Origin: an uncultured Prochlorococcus sp.
GTDB taxonomy: Bacteria > Cyanobacteriota > Cyanobacteriia > PCC-6307 > Cyanobiaceae
Length of the DNA: 43,623 nt
NCBI GenBank assembly: GCA_902606505.1
Contig: CACLGU010000008.1
Coordinates: 1-43,623 of the forward strand
Direction: 5' to 3'
In this document: positions 28,431 through 36,803 of the stretch, piece by piece
Numbering within the stretch: the stretch's first letter is position 1
Layout: every line of letters begins with the position of its first letter
The notes under the pieces: generated by a model
Told to the model about the DNA's origin: nothing
Database searches by the model: none
What the model saw: only the letters and a program-made list of their open reading frames with translations
Program-made: the position numbers and the translations under genes

Positions 28431-28967
28431 ATGTCCAAGAAAACAAAAAAGATCGTAATACTTAATGAAGTTGAGCTTAGAAAAACTATTTCGCGTTTAA
28501 CTTCTGAAATTATTGAAAAAGTCAAAAAACTGGATAACCTTCTATTGGTTGGTATTCCGACTAGAGGAATTGAGCTGACCGAAGTACTAGAAAAGGAATT
28601 ATTTTGTCGGACAGGTTTAAGAGTTAAAAAAGGAACAATTGATCCAACTTTTTATAGAGATGATCAAAATAGAGTTGGGACACGCATAATACAAGCTACA
28701 GATATTCCAACTCCAATTGAGAAACAAGAAATTCTTTTAATAGATGATGTAATTTACACAGGTAGAACAATTAGAGCTGCAATGGATGCTTTATATTCAT
28801 GGGGTAGACCCCAAAGAGTGATGTTATTAGTAATGGTAGATAGAGGTCATAGAGAATTGCCTATTCAACCAGATTTTTGTGGTAAAAAAGTGCCAACTAG
28901 TAAAATTGAAAGTATTAGTTTACGTTTAAAAAATGTTGATAATGAAGAAGGAGTTTTTCTTGAATAG
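28431..28967 (+). CDS. pyrR: Bifunctional pyr operon regulator / uracil phosphoribosyltransferase
   Basis: 178 aa; VGIPTRGIEL, LIDDVIYTGRTIRAAMDAL. Confidence 0.92.
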   Translation: MSKKTKKIVILNEVELRKTISRLTSEIIEKVKKLDNLLLVGIPTRGIELTEVLEKELFCRTGLRVKKGTIDPTFYRDDQNRVGTRIIQATDIPTPIEKQEILLIDDVIYTGRTIRAAMDALYSWGRPQRVMLLVMVDRGHRELPIQPDFCGKKVPTSKIESISLRLKNVDNEEGVFLE

Positions 28968-28974
28968 CTTGCTT

Positions 28975-30543
28975 TCAGAAAATATTTCCCAAATTATACT
29001 CTCCTAAAAATTCATCTTTCATATCAAAACACTTTACAAATAAATCAGCACTTTTCGTAATTTTAAAAAAAAGTTTTAAGTTGTCTTCTCCAAGATTAGA
29101 TTCATTTTCTAATGCTATTTTGAGTGGGGTTTTTTCCCATTTTATAATTTCTTCTTCATTTTGAACCTCAGATAATTTTGGGAATCCATTTTCGAAAATA
29201 ACATCATATGATCTTTCTTTTTGTGTCTCTCCAATTATTATTTCAAATATTTTTTGGTTATGATTACTGGCTTGAAGGATTAGTTTAAATGGATTTTCTG
29301 TTGGCCATGTTTGACCTCTACAAAATATAGGATGCCAAAAGTGTTTTTGTTCTCTCTTATTAAATAATCTTATAGATAATCCTTTGTTTAATATGTCTTT
29401 AATTTTTACACCCGGGGTCATTGCTAAAGCTCCCAAAGCTATTGATTCGATAGGGGGAGGCGACTTTATTTGAATCTTTGAATTTTTTTTTGTTATCCAT
29501 TCTTTAATCAATGGTATTTGAGTTCCACCACCAACCAAAACAATTGAATTTAAGTCATCAAACGTGCAAAATTTTCCTCTTGCTTGATTTAATAAATCTT
29601 TTAGTAAAGAATTAAGGTGATTCAGCAGATTATTTTCAATTAGTATTTTCTCAAATATTTCCTTACTTAGGTAAAATTCTTTTTCTTGATTTTGTTCAGT
29701 ACATAATTTGATTGGATATTTATTTTCATATTTGATTGTAGATGAACTGAGCTTACATTTTATTTCTTCTGCCTTTAAAAGATTAGTAACGTAATTATTA
29801 CCAGGAATAAAATAATCAACTATCCATTGATCAAAATCTTTTCCTCCAATTTTTGAGCCTGTTTTCCCAATTATTTCTGCACACCTTATTTTTTGTTTTG
29901 AAATTGAGCTTACATTATTACCTTTAAATTTTAATAGTTCAGCTATTGGTCCAGATTTTCCTTCTCCCCCCTCTATTTTGACTATATTCATATCGACTGT
30001 ACTTCCTCCAATATCTAATGTCATGATTTTCGAGCCAAATGGTATCTTTATTCCTAAACTTGCAGCAGTAGGCTCATCAACTAGGGCTATTTCATCTACG
30101 GATATTTCTTCGCAAAGGTTAACTAACCATTTTCTATAACCCTTATATGTATCTATTGGAGCAGTTAAAACAAGTCTTTTGATTTCATATTTGTGAGGAA
30201 TGTTTGCCCACAAAATTTGAAAAAATTTTTCGCCACATTCATTTGGGCTTAAAATATTTTTTTGGTTAATTTTTTCAATAGAATTTCCAATTAATCTTTT
30301 AAAATTTGAATGAAAAAACAAATCAGAATTTGAGTTATCTCTCATTTTTAGAGCACTAAGACCAATTTTAGGAATCTTAGTAGGTTCCTCGAACCAAACG
30401 GCTGTAGGAATAACTCCTGGAGATGATGTAATGTTCGGTATTTCAACTAAAATAGAATTAATATCTTTTTGATCTTGAAAAGCTATTACAGTATTTGTGT
30501 TGCCTAAATCAATAGCAAGTGTTCCAGATAAATTTTCTTCCAT
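28975..30543 (-). CDS. Hsp70 family / DnaK-like protein (short, atypical C-terminus)
   Basis: AIDLGNTNTVIAF, DEPTAASLGI, LDIGGSTVDMNIV, VLVGGGTQIPLI; 522 aa. Confidence 0.88.
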   Translation of the reverse strand: MEENLSGTLAIDLGNTNTVIAFQDQKDINSILVEIPNITSSPGVIPTAVWFEEPTKIPKIGLSALKMRDNSNSDLFFHSNFKRLIGNSIEKINQKNILSPNECGEKFFQILWANIPHKYEIKRLVLTAPIDTYKGYRKWLVNLCEEISVDEIALVDEPTAASLGIKIPFGSKIMTLDIGGSTVDMNIVKIEGGEGKSGPIAELLKFKGNNVSSISKQKIRCAEIIGKTGSKIGGKDFDQWIVDYFIPGNNYVTNLLKAEEIKCKLSSSTIKYENKYPIKLCTEQNQEKEFYLSKEIFEKILIENNLLNHLNSLLKDLLNQARGKFCTFDDLNSIVLVGGGTQIPLIKEWITKKNSKIQIKSPPPIESIALGALAMTPGVKIKDILNKGLSIRLFNKREQKHFWHPIFCRGQTWPTENPFKLILQASNHNQKIFEIIIGETQKERSYDVIFENGFPKLSEVQNEEEIIKWEKTPLKIALENESNLGEDNLKLFFKITKSADLFVKCFDMKDEFLGEYNLGNIF

Positions 30544-30641
30544 GTGAAATTGTTAGAATCAATTAAGTTCTTTTTGTAATTTATGTTTTGAAACGGTCTA
30601 ATAAACTGTAAAATATATTTTATAGTAAAAAAATTTTTTTA

Positions 30642-30878
30642 ATGAAAATATCAAACAATGCAGGAATCGATTCTAATGATCTTGCGAAAAGAGGTGAAAG
30701 CTTAATAAGAAAATCAACTAATAGATATTTAACCACTGTGAAGATTGCTTTCAGAGCTAAACAAAGAAGATTTGATGATTTTGATGGATTGTTAGAGGAA
30801 TCAACAATTAAACCTGTCCAAAGGTCAATTATTGAATTAAGCGATGAACAAGACCAACCAGATTTACTTCCAGGTTGA
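30642..30878 (+). CDS. rpoZ: DNA-directed RNA polymerase subunit omega
   Basis: 78 aa; [22 protein letters not shown], cyanobacterial omega. Confidence 0.88.
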   Translation: MKISNNAGIDSNDLAKRGESLIRKSTNRYLTTVKIAFRAKQRRFDDFDGLLEESTIKPVQRSIIELSDEQDQPDLLPG

Positions 30879-31252
30879 TTTTGGTAAGAGACCAAAAAGG
30901 ATGGGGATTACTTAGAGATTTTAAAAAAGGCAAATTTTGCTTTTTGATTAGTGTTGATAATTGGTCAATCGAGTTACAAAAAAGTGAATTCTTTTCTCTC
31001 TACCTTCTACTATTAAAAATTAATGAACAACTATTAGTTATCAAGGATGAACTAATGGATGAGGAATCTATTACTTTAGAAATAGAAAAACTACCTTGGT
31101 ATATTTGCTTAAAGGGGAAAAAAGATGAATGGAGTTTAAGATTTGTTTTTGAAAGTCAAGACCAAACTAGATCCTTCGAAATGTATTGGCCAATACCAAT
31201 TGCACAAAATTTATTTTATGAAATAAAAAACATGTGGGAATCAATGGATTAA
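30875..31252 (+). CDS. DUF1818-like conserved protein
   Basis: 125 aa, overlaps rpoZ by 4 nt; family name recalled. Confidence 0.75.
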   Translation: MILVRDQKGWGLLRDFKKGKFCFLISVDNWSIELQKSEFFSLYLLLLKINEQLLVIKDELMDEESITLEIEKLPWYICLKGKKDEWSLRFVFESQDQTRSFEMYWPIPIAQNLFYEIKNMWESMD

Positions 31253-31564
31253 AAAATAAATAAAATTGGAAATTTTAGGAAATATTTCCCCCTCCAAAAA
31301 AAAATTTTTCACAATTTTTCCACAACTTTTTAGGAAAAATATCTGTGGATTTTAAGGTATGTGGAAAACTTCTTATTTTATATAAATCTTTATATTTCGG
31401 CAAGATTTATTTTTACAAAATTAATTTCCATGACTCCCCTTTTTATGACTGGATTCTCATTTTTCTATGACCTGAGACTGCTTCTAAATAATAATTGTTG
31501 ACGATTTAGTGATTTTGGAGAAAACTAAATTTTGTAGATTTAATTTTCAACAAATTTTTTCAAT

Positions 31565-31816
31565 ATGCAAGAGTTAAATTATCAGGAAAATTCAAAAGTT
31601 TTACGTTATAAAGACGATGTAATAAGCTTTAAATGTGAACTTCAAGAAAATCTTCAAAAGGCTTTGCAAGAATTTGTTGAAGAGCATCCTAACTGGGATC
31701 AATACAGGATACTACAAGCTGCTATTGCAGGATTTTTGATGCAAAAAGGATTCCAAAATAGGAATTTAACGAGACTCTATATTGGCAATATGTTTTCAAT
31801 GAATTTTAAGGAGTAA
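31565..31816 (+). CDS. DUF2811-like conserved protein
   Basis: 83 aa; VSFKCELQENLQKALQEFVEEHPNWDQYR pattern. Confidence 0.78.
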   Translation: MQELNYQENSKVLRYKDDVISFKCELQENLQKALQEFVEEHPNWDQYRILQAAIAGFLMQKGFQNRNLTRLYIGNMFSMNFKE

Positions 31817-31825
31817 AAATTTTTT

Positions 31826-32284
31826 TTATAGTTTTTCTATTAGTATTTTTGCTACATCACCTTTGACAGGTAATATAGACAACCTATTTCCTTTTTTTAC
31901 AACTAATAACTCATCCTCATTAAATAAAATCTTTAGTTCAGATAAACTTAAAATTTTATCGAACTTGGATTTATATTTCACTTTTACACAATCCCATCTT
32001 GGATTATCAGGTTTCGATTTTGGATCAAAATATTTTGAATCTTTATCAAATTGCGTAGGATCAACAATATTTAAATCTATTACCTCCATAAGTCCTACAA
32101 TACCTGGAGGTTTACAGTTCGAATGATAGAAAAAAACCTTATCTCCTTTATTCATTTTTCTCATAAAATTTCGAGCCTGATAATTTCTTATGCCGTCCCA
32201 TAAAGTTACCCCGTCATTTTTTAAAGTATCTATGCTGTAAGCATCGGGCTCACTTTTCATAAGCCAGTAGTTTATTTCAGTCAT
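31826..32284 (-). CDS. EVE domain-containing protein
   Basis: 152 aa; INYWLMKSEPDAYSIDTL...WDGIRNYQARNFMR...VFFYHSNCKPPGIVG. Confidence 0.92.
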   Translation of the reverse strand: MTEINYWLMKSEPDAYSIDTLKNDGVTLWDGIRNYQARNFMRKMNKGDKVFFYHSNCKPPGIVGLMEVIDLNIVDPTQFDKDSKYFDPKSKPDNPRWDCVKVKYKSKFDKILSLSELKILFNEDELLVVKKGNRLSILPVKGDVAKILIEKL

Positions 32285-32534
32285 ATCAATAATTTAGAAG
32301 AAAATTACAATGTGTGAACGGTGTGTGAACAGAATACTAAAAACGTTCAAATCTAGGTTAATTATCCATCAAATTATCTATTTAGGAAAGTGATGGTTGG
32401 TATGGAGTAATTAATTCTCTAAATATTAATGTTTTTATCACTTAAATCAAAAAATAAATATTTAAAATCGAAAACAGAAATGATTTTCATTTTCATATTG
32501 GTGTAAATTTTATACATTAGGTAGTATTTTTTTT

Positions 32535-33317
32535 ATGAGTCAAGTCTGTTTAATATCTGGTTCGCCAGGATGCGGTAAGACAAATTGGATACTAAATACT
32601 TTTAAGAATTATTCTGGTAATTGTGGTTACTTACGTCTAGGAGGATATTCCGAAATTAATTTAGAGCAAGCAATAAATTCAAAAATTGATTTTGCTTTTT
32701 TGAAAGATCAAATTCCTAACTTATTAGACTTATCTATTTCAAACTCAATATCAGAGAAAGATAAAGAAAACATTTTAATTATTATTGAATTTCCACAATT
32801 TTTTACACCTAAATCTCAGGGTATTAATGGAGTTGATCTGAGAATTATTAATGAACTTGAAAAATATAATCTCCAGCCAAATAGATATCTTCATTTTGGT
32901 AGAGATCCAGAATTATCAATTAAAGATACTTTAGATTTTAGAGAAATTGAATCAATAAGCCTTGATCTTAAAAAGCATATTTGGGATCCTGCAAGCTTGA
33001 ATACTTTTTGGTTTGAATTAGTTAATGGTGCTTATGGGGATGTATATAGAGCAAAAGCATTAATGAACTTACCTGATGGGCGTTACATCTTGTTTAATTG
33101 GATAGTCAGTCAGCAAGGATCTCAATATCAAACATTAAACCAAGTTGCCCCTCTTAATGGAAGACCAGAAAGATGTTCTGAAATTGTTATACAAGGGAAA
33201 AATTTAAACTTCGAGTCAATAAAAGCAACGATTCATAATTGCCTTCTTAATGATGCTGTACTAGATCATCATCAAACTTCACTTAGAAATTCACAATTAC
33301 AAACTGCTCGCCGTTAA
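32535..33317 (+). CDS. CobW-like P-loop nucleotide-binding protein
   Basis: SGSPGCGKTNWIL Walker A at the N-terminus; upstream of two metallophosphoesterase-like genes. Confidence 0.7.
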   Translation: MSQVCLISGSPGCGKTNWILNTFKNYSGNCGYLRLGGYSEINLEQAINSKIDFAFLKDQIPNLLDLSISNSISEKDKENILIIIEFPQFFTPKSQGINGVDLRIINELEKYNLQPNRYLHFGRDPELSIKDTLDFREIESISLDLKKHIWDPASLNTFWFELVNGAYGDVYRAKALMNLPDGRYILFNWIVSQQGSQYQTLNQVAPLNGRPERCSEIVIQGKNLNFESIKATIHNCLLNDAVLDHHQTSLRNSQLQTARR

Positions 33318-33324
33318 CTTAAAA

Positions 33325-34140
33325 ATGAATCAAGCTGTCATCTCTTGTTTACATGCAAATCTACCTGCAGTAGAGGCTGTCTTAAAAGATATTGAACTCC
33401 AAGGAATTACAAATATTACCTGTCTTGGAGATCTAGTGGGTTATGGTCCTCAACCTAATGAGGTTATTGAGTTAATAAGAGATAAAGAAATTCCTACTTG
33501 TCAGGGATGTTGGGACGAAGACGTTGTTGATGGATTAGATGCTTGCGATTGTAGTTATCCTTCTCAGCTTGCTGAAAAAAGAGGTCATTTTGCTCATCAA
33601 TGGACTACAGATAAATTAACTACAGAAAATAAGGATTATCTAGCTAATCTACCCTACTCAATACGTAAAGATAAGTGTCTTTTTGTTCATGGTAGTCCTA
33701 ATAGTCAACATGAATATCTTCTACCCGATATGGATGCATTCGCAGCTCTTGAGAGAGTTGAAAATGCCAGAGCAGAGATTCTATTTTGTGGTCATACTCA
33801 CCAACCTTATATTCGCGAATTAGCAGATGGTTCAATTGCTGTAAAGATCAAAAATGCTGTTCCCAAAGATACTCAAGAAAAAGAAATTCAATTGCCGATG
33901 CGAAGAATAGTAAATGCAGGTTCAGTTGGAGAGCCAAGACATGGAGGAACTAAAGCTACTTATGTTGTTTATAACGATGTCACTAATGAAGTAAAAATTA
34001 GAGAAGTGGAATATGATATTGAACTTACTTGTAAAGCAATAATAGATGCCGGTCTTCCTCCGATTTTTGCATGGCGTTTAAAAAATGGATTCGAATTTGC
34101 AGAACAAGCTGAAGATGCATCTCATGTTTGTGAAAGATGA
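33325..34140 (+). CDS. Metallophosphoesterase family protein
   Basis: ISCLHANLPAVEAVL, CLGDLVGYGPQPNEVI, VHGSPN, FCGHTHQPY, NAGSVGEPR. Confidence 0.88.
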   Translation: MNQAVISCLHANLPAVEAVLKDIELQGITNITCLGDLVGYGPQPNEVIELIRDKEIPTCQGCWDEDVVDGLDACDCSYPSQLAEKRGHFAHQWTTDKLTTENKDYLANLPYSIRKDKCLFVHGSPNSQHEYLLPDMDAFAALERVENARAEILFCGHTHQPYIRELADGSIAVKIKNAVPKDTQEKEIQLPMRRIVNAGSVGEPRHGGTKATYVVYNDVTNEVKIREVEYDIELTCKAIIDAGLPPIFAWRLKNGFEFAEQAEDASHVCER

Positions 34141-34856
34141 TAGAACGCTGGGCACTCGTAAGTGGTCTTAAAGGGGATCTAGATACTTATGAACTTATTC
34201 AAAAAGATTTAAAAAAAACTCCTGGTAATATAACTCTTTTTGTTTTGGGGGATATGATAGGTCCTGAAAAAAACTGTAATAGGCTTCTCCATAGGTTAAT
34301 TAATCCAAAAAGTAATGATTTACAACCATGGTGCATATATGGTTGGTGGGAAGAACAAATCCTCTTGGAAAGTGGTTACCGTGGTGATCAAAGAGCTGAA
34401 GCTTTGAGAATAAATAAGGGTGAAGAAGTAGTTAAGTCTCTTACGAATGCTGTAGACAAATCATTTCTTGATTGGATAGCAGCACTTCAATTTGGATTTG
34501 TTGAACTTGATTGTGGTTTGATTCACGGAAGCTCAAAAGATGTTGGCGAAAATTTAACACTAGATACGCCGCCACTGACACTCCTTGATAGACTTACACG
34601 TCTTCAGGTAAACAGATTATTTACTGCAAGAAGTAAACAACAGTTTCACTTGGAATTGACAGAGGGGATTGTTAATTCTGAAGTAGAAGATTTAAATGGA
34701 AATCGTAAGAAAGAGCAGAAAGTTCCTCAAAAAGCTGTTATTGGTATTGGGGCAGGAAAAAATTATACTCTTTATGATGTCGGGACTGATAATACTCAAT
34801 TCGTACAAGCAGGATATAAAACAGAAAAAAGAATTAAGGGATTTGGAAGGCTTTAG
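34137..34856 (+). CDS. Metallophosphoesterase-like paralogue, degenerate active site
   Basis: Overlaps the previous gene (ATGA). Keeps VLGDMIGPEKNCNRL and LIHGSS but lacks DxH and GHxH. Confidence 0.75.
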   Translation: MIERWALVSGLKGDLDTYELIQKDLKKTPGNITLFVLGDMIGPEKNCNRLLHRLINPKSNDLQPWCIYGWWEEQILLESGYRGDQRAEALRINKGEEVVKSLTNAVDKSFLDWIAALQFGFVELDCGLIHGSSKDVGENLTLDTPPLTLLDRLTRLQVNRLFTARSKQQFHLELTEGIVNSEVEDLNGNRKKEQKVPQKAVIGIGAGKNYTLYDVGTDNTQFVQAGYKTEKRIKGFGRL

Positions 34857-35272
34857 TTTTTAGCATCAAGTACCCACTTCATTAGCCAGTAATTAATTTT
34901 AGTCATAGTCTATAATTTGCAGGAAATAGTGCTGCTGGTATGGTGCTGTTATGGCATTTTGTTAATTTTTGCGTAATTCAGCCAAATTCAAAGCATTTTA
35001 TTTAGTTTATCGAACAATATTAGTCGAAGAAAGTTCAAATTTATAAAAGTGTTAGCGGGTATGTGGGGTCCGCATGATGATTTTATATCGTTAAATATGA
35101 CTTTAAAATTTCTGTTGAAATTTTACGGATATAACTTTTTAATAGCTTCTTTTTGTTCTTGCTTTTTTATTTCTTTAGCATCTAAAACAGGGCAAGAGTT
35201 TTGATTTAGTGATGTGAGGAAAGTGCTTTTGTTGAATAGTTTGAACAGTAGTGGGAGTAGTAAGCGTTTCAA
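34801..35272 (+). repeat. Copy A of composite direct repeat flanking the hli island
   Basis: Shares GTACAAGCAGGATATAAA.CAGAAAAAAGAATTAAGGGATTTGGA and ..GCTGGTATGGTGCTG..ATGGCATTTTGTTAATTTTT.CGTAATTCAGCCAAATTCAAA.. with copy B. Confidence 0.9.
35123..35272 (-). CDS. Small protein (49 aa, TTG start), paralogue of 38770-38919
   Basis: LKRLLLPLLFKLFNKSTFLTSLNQNSCPVLDAKEIKKQEQKEAIKKLYP*; same length and conserved C-terminus as the copy-B ORF. Confidence 0.6.
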   Translation of the reverse strand: MKRLLLPLLFKLFNKSTFLTSLNQNSCPVLDAKEIKKQEQKEAIKKLYP

Positions 35273-35273
35273 T

Positions 35274-35534
35274 TTATTTAACTGGAGTTAGTGAATAACA
35301 AATGTCTTTATAACCATTTTCTTTATCCCACTCTTTCATCTCTGGAGTACTAGTAGCCGCAGCAAATCCCTCTAAATCCTTGACTTTAAGAATTAAGTGA
35401 CTTTTATGTTCATTTACCTTGATGAGTTCATATTCTTCGACATATTTATGTCCCTCCTCTTCGTGGAAATCAGCTACAAATTTATCGAAATCTTCAAAAG
35501 AACAATCAAAAGTAGAAATTATTAAGGTATTCAT
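35274..35534 (-). CDS. Conserved hypothetical protein (86 aa)
   Basis: Complete ORF MNTLIISTFDCSFEDFDKFVADFHEEEGHKYVEEYELI...; resembles small picocyanobacterial DUF proteins. Confidence 0.7.
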   Translation of the reverse strand: MNTLIISTFDCSFEDFDKFVADFHEEEGHKYVEEYELIKVNEHKSHLILKVKDLEGFAAATSTPEMKEWDKENGYKDICYSLTPVK

Positions 35535-35583
35535 AAAAAAGAGGGTTTTGTCCCTCTATGTTAGATTGACTGTCAATCAATTA
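35530..35583. repeat. Terminator-plus-palindrome repeat element, copy 1
   Basis: ttcataaaaaagagggttttgtccctctatgttagattgactgtcaatcaatta; gap-free match to 36740-36793. Confidence 0.8.
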
Positions 35584-35694
35584 ATAATTAATTATTTTTC
35601 TATTTTCATCTCTTTTATTTATTCTTAACCCAATGAACAGCATCCAAATAATTGCAAAGACTATTGGTAAGAAAACGATAGCAAGTTTAATCAT
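35581..35694 (-). CDS. Single-TM small protein (37 aa)
   Basis: MIKLAIVFLPIVFAIIWMLFIGLRINKRDENRKIINY*. Confidence 0.55.
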   Translation of the reverse strand: MIKLAIVFLPIVFAIIWMLFIGLRINKRDENRKIINY

Positions 35695-35975
35695 TTTAAA
35701 ATAGTATTATTTCAAAAATAATAACCCTTAAATAAATAATAAAATATAGGTACTTTATCTAAGAAAGTAGAGTCGAGGTTAGATCGACTGTAAATTGAAG
35801 TCTTATAAAACTACTTGACCAAAACCTTTAAAAATATTTTCGTGCAAATTCATAATAAAATACATTTATGTGACAGTTACGTATAGATTTAATATAAAAA
35901 TAAAAATATGCGACTGATTTCTTTACATTAGTTAATACTTGTGTTATATTAGTTTACATAATCATTCTTTTAATT

Positions 35976-36083
35976 ATGACACCTGAAGCAGAAAGATTTA
36001 ACGGTTGGGCGGCGATGCTCGGTTTCGTAGCAGCTGTTGGCGCATACGTAACAACTGGCCAAATTATTCCTGGTTGGTTCTAA
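35976..36083 (+). CDS. hli: High-light inducible protein (Hli), 35 aa
   Basis: MTPEAERFNGWAAMLGFVAAVGAYVTTGQIIPGWF*; ExxNGxxAMxG chlorophyll-binding-like motif and TGQIIPG tail. Confidence 0.93.
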   Translation: MTPEAERFNGWAAMLGFVAAVGAYVTTGQIIPGWF

Positions 36084-36223
36084 TGGCAAATTCAAAAACA
36101 AAAGCAATCGAAAAGGAAAAAGTTGTTGCAGAGACACTTAATGGCAGGTTTGCAATGCTTGGGTTAGTAGCTGCTATTGGCGCATATCTAACTACTGGAC
36201 AAATCATTCCTGGTTTCGTTTAA
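36083..36223 (+). CDS. hli: High-light inducible protein (Hli), 46 aa
   Basis: MANSKTKAIEKEKVVAETLNGRFAMLGLVAAIGAYLTTGQIIPGFV*; TAATG overlap with the preceding hli. The 36005 start in the ORF track is artefactual. Confidence 0.93.
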   Translation: MANSKTKAIEKEKVVAETLNGRFAMLGLVAAIGAYLTTGQIIPGFV

Positions 36224-36253
36224 GAAACAATTCAAAAATTACTTAATCAAATA

Positions 36254-36382
36254 ATGGAAAACTCAAAACCAACTTATTGGCAAAATGCCGAGAGAACCAA
36301 TGGAAGAATGGCAATGATGGGTTTATTCGCATTGGTTGTAAACTACGGTCTTTTTGGCTGGATCATCCCAGGTATTTTTTAA
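36254..36382 (+). CDS. hli: High-light inducible protein (Hli), 42 aa
   Basis: MENSKPTYWQNAERTNGRMAMMGLFALVVNYGLFGWIIPGIF*. Confidence 0.92.
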   Translation: MENSKPTYWQNAERTNGRMAMMGLFALVVNYGLFGWIIPGIF

Positions 36383-36383
36383 A

Positions 36384-36473
36384 ATGAATATAGACATTTT
36401 CTTAATATCTTTCTTTACATATCTATTAGTGCCAGTGCTAATGATAGCTAAAGGAAAAAAAGTAACTAATTAA
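36384..36473 (+). CDS. Single-TM micropeptide (29 aa) in the hli operon
   Basis: MNIDIFLISFFTYLLVPVLMIAKGKKVTN*, 1 nt after the hli stop codon. Confidence 0.6.
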   Translation: MNIDIFLISFFTYLLVPVLMIAKGKKVTN

Positions 36474-36477
36474 ACAA

Positions 36478-36657
36478 ATGAATTTAGGTATTCTTTTTAT
36501 CCTAGTTAATGCAACTGGATCAATAACTTTATCCGAATTGGATTGGATTGCAGATCATCAATCAGAATTTTCAAGGTTAGATATGGCACTAGTTTTAAAG
36601 ATTGGTCGACTTATGGATGAAGGGATAATAGAACTTGATTGTAAATTGCCAGCATAA
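36478..36657 (+). CDS. Small conserved hypothetical protein (59 aa) in the hli operon
   Basis: MNLGILFILVNATGSITLSELDWIADHQSEFSRLDMALVLKIGRLMDEGIIELDCKLPA*, followed by a terminator. Confidence 0.7.
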   Translation: MNLGILFILVNATGSITLSELDWIADHQSEFSRLDMALVLKIGRLMDEGIIELDCKLPA

Positions 36658-36682
36658 ATATTAAAAATTAAATCGTCATGAG

Positions 36683-36717
36683 AGCTTGCTTTTAGGGATA
36701 TAAGCAAGCTTTTTTTG
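36683..36717 (+). terminator. Rho-independent terminator ending the hli operon
   Basis: AGCTTGC-ttttagggatataa-GCAAGCT followed by TTTTTTT. Confidence 0.9.
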
Positions 36718-36739
36718 TTTTCTATCTGTGATGAGTGTG

Positions 36740-36793
36740 TTCATAAAAAAAGGAGCTACTGCCCCCTTATTTTAGATCGACTGTCAATCAATA
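36740..36793. repeat. Terminator-plus-palindrome repeat element, copy 2
   Basis: ttcataaaaaaaggagctactgcccccttattttagatcgactgtcaatcaata. Confidence 0.8.
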
Positions 36794-36803
36794 ACAGGCT
36801 ACA

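Noticed and set aside
36005-36223. 72-aa ORF in the track beginning MGGDARFRSSCWRIRNNWPNYSW
   Set aside because: Its N-terminal part is an out-of-frame reading of the first hli gene; the real product starts at 36083 (46-aa Hli).
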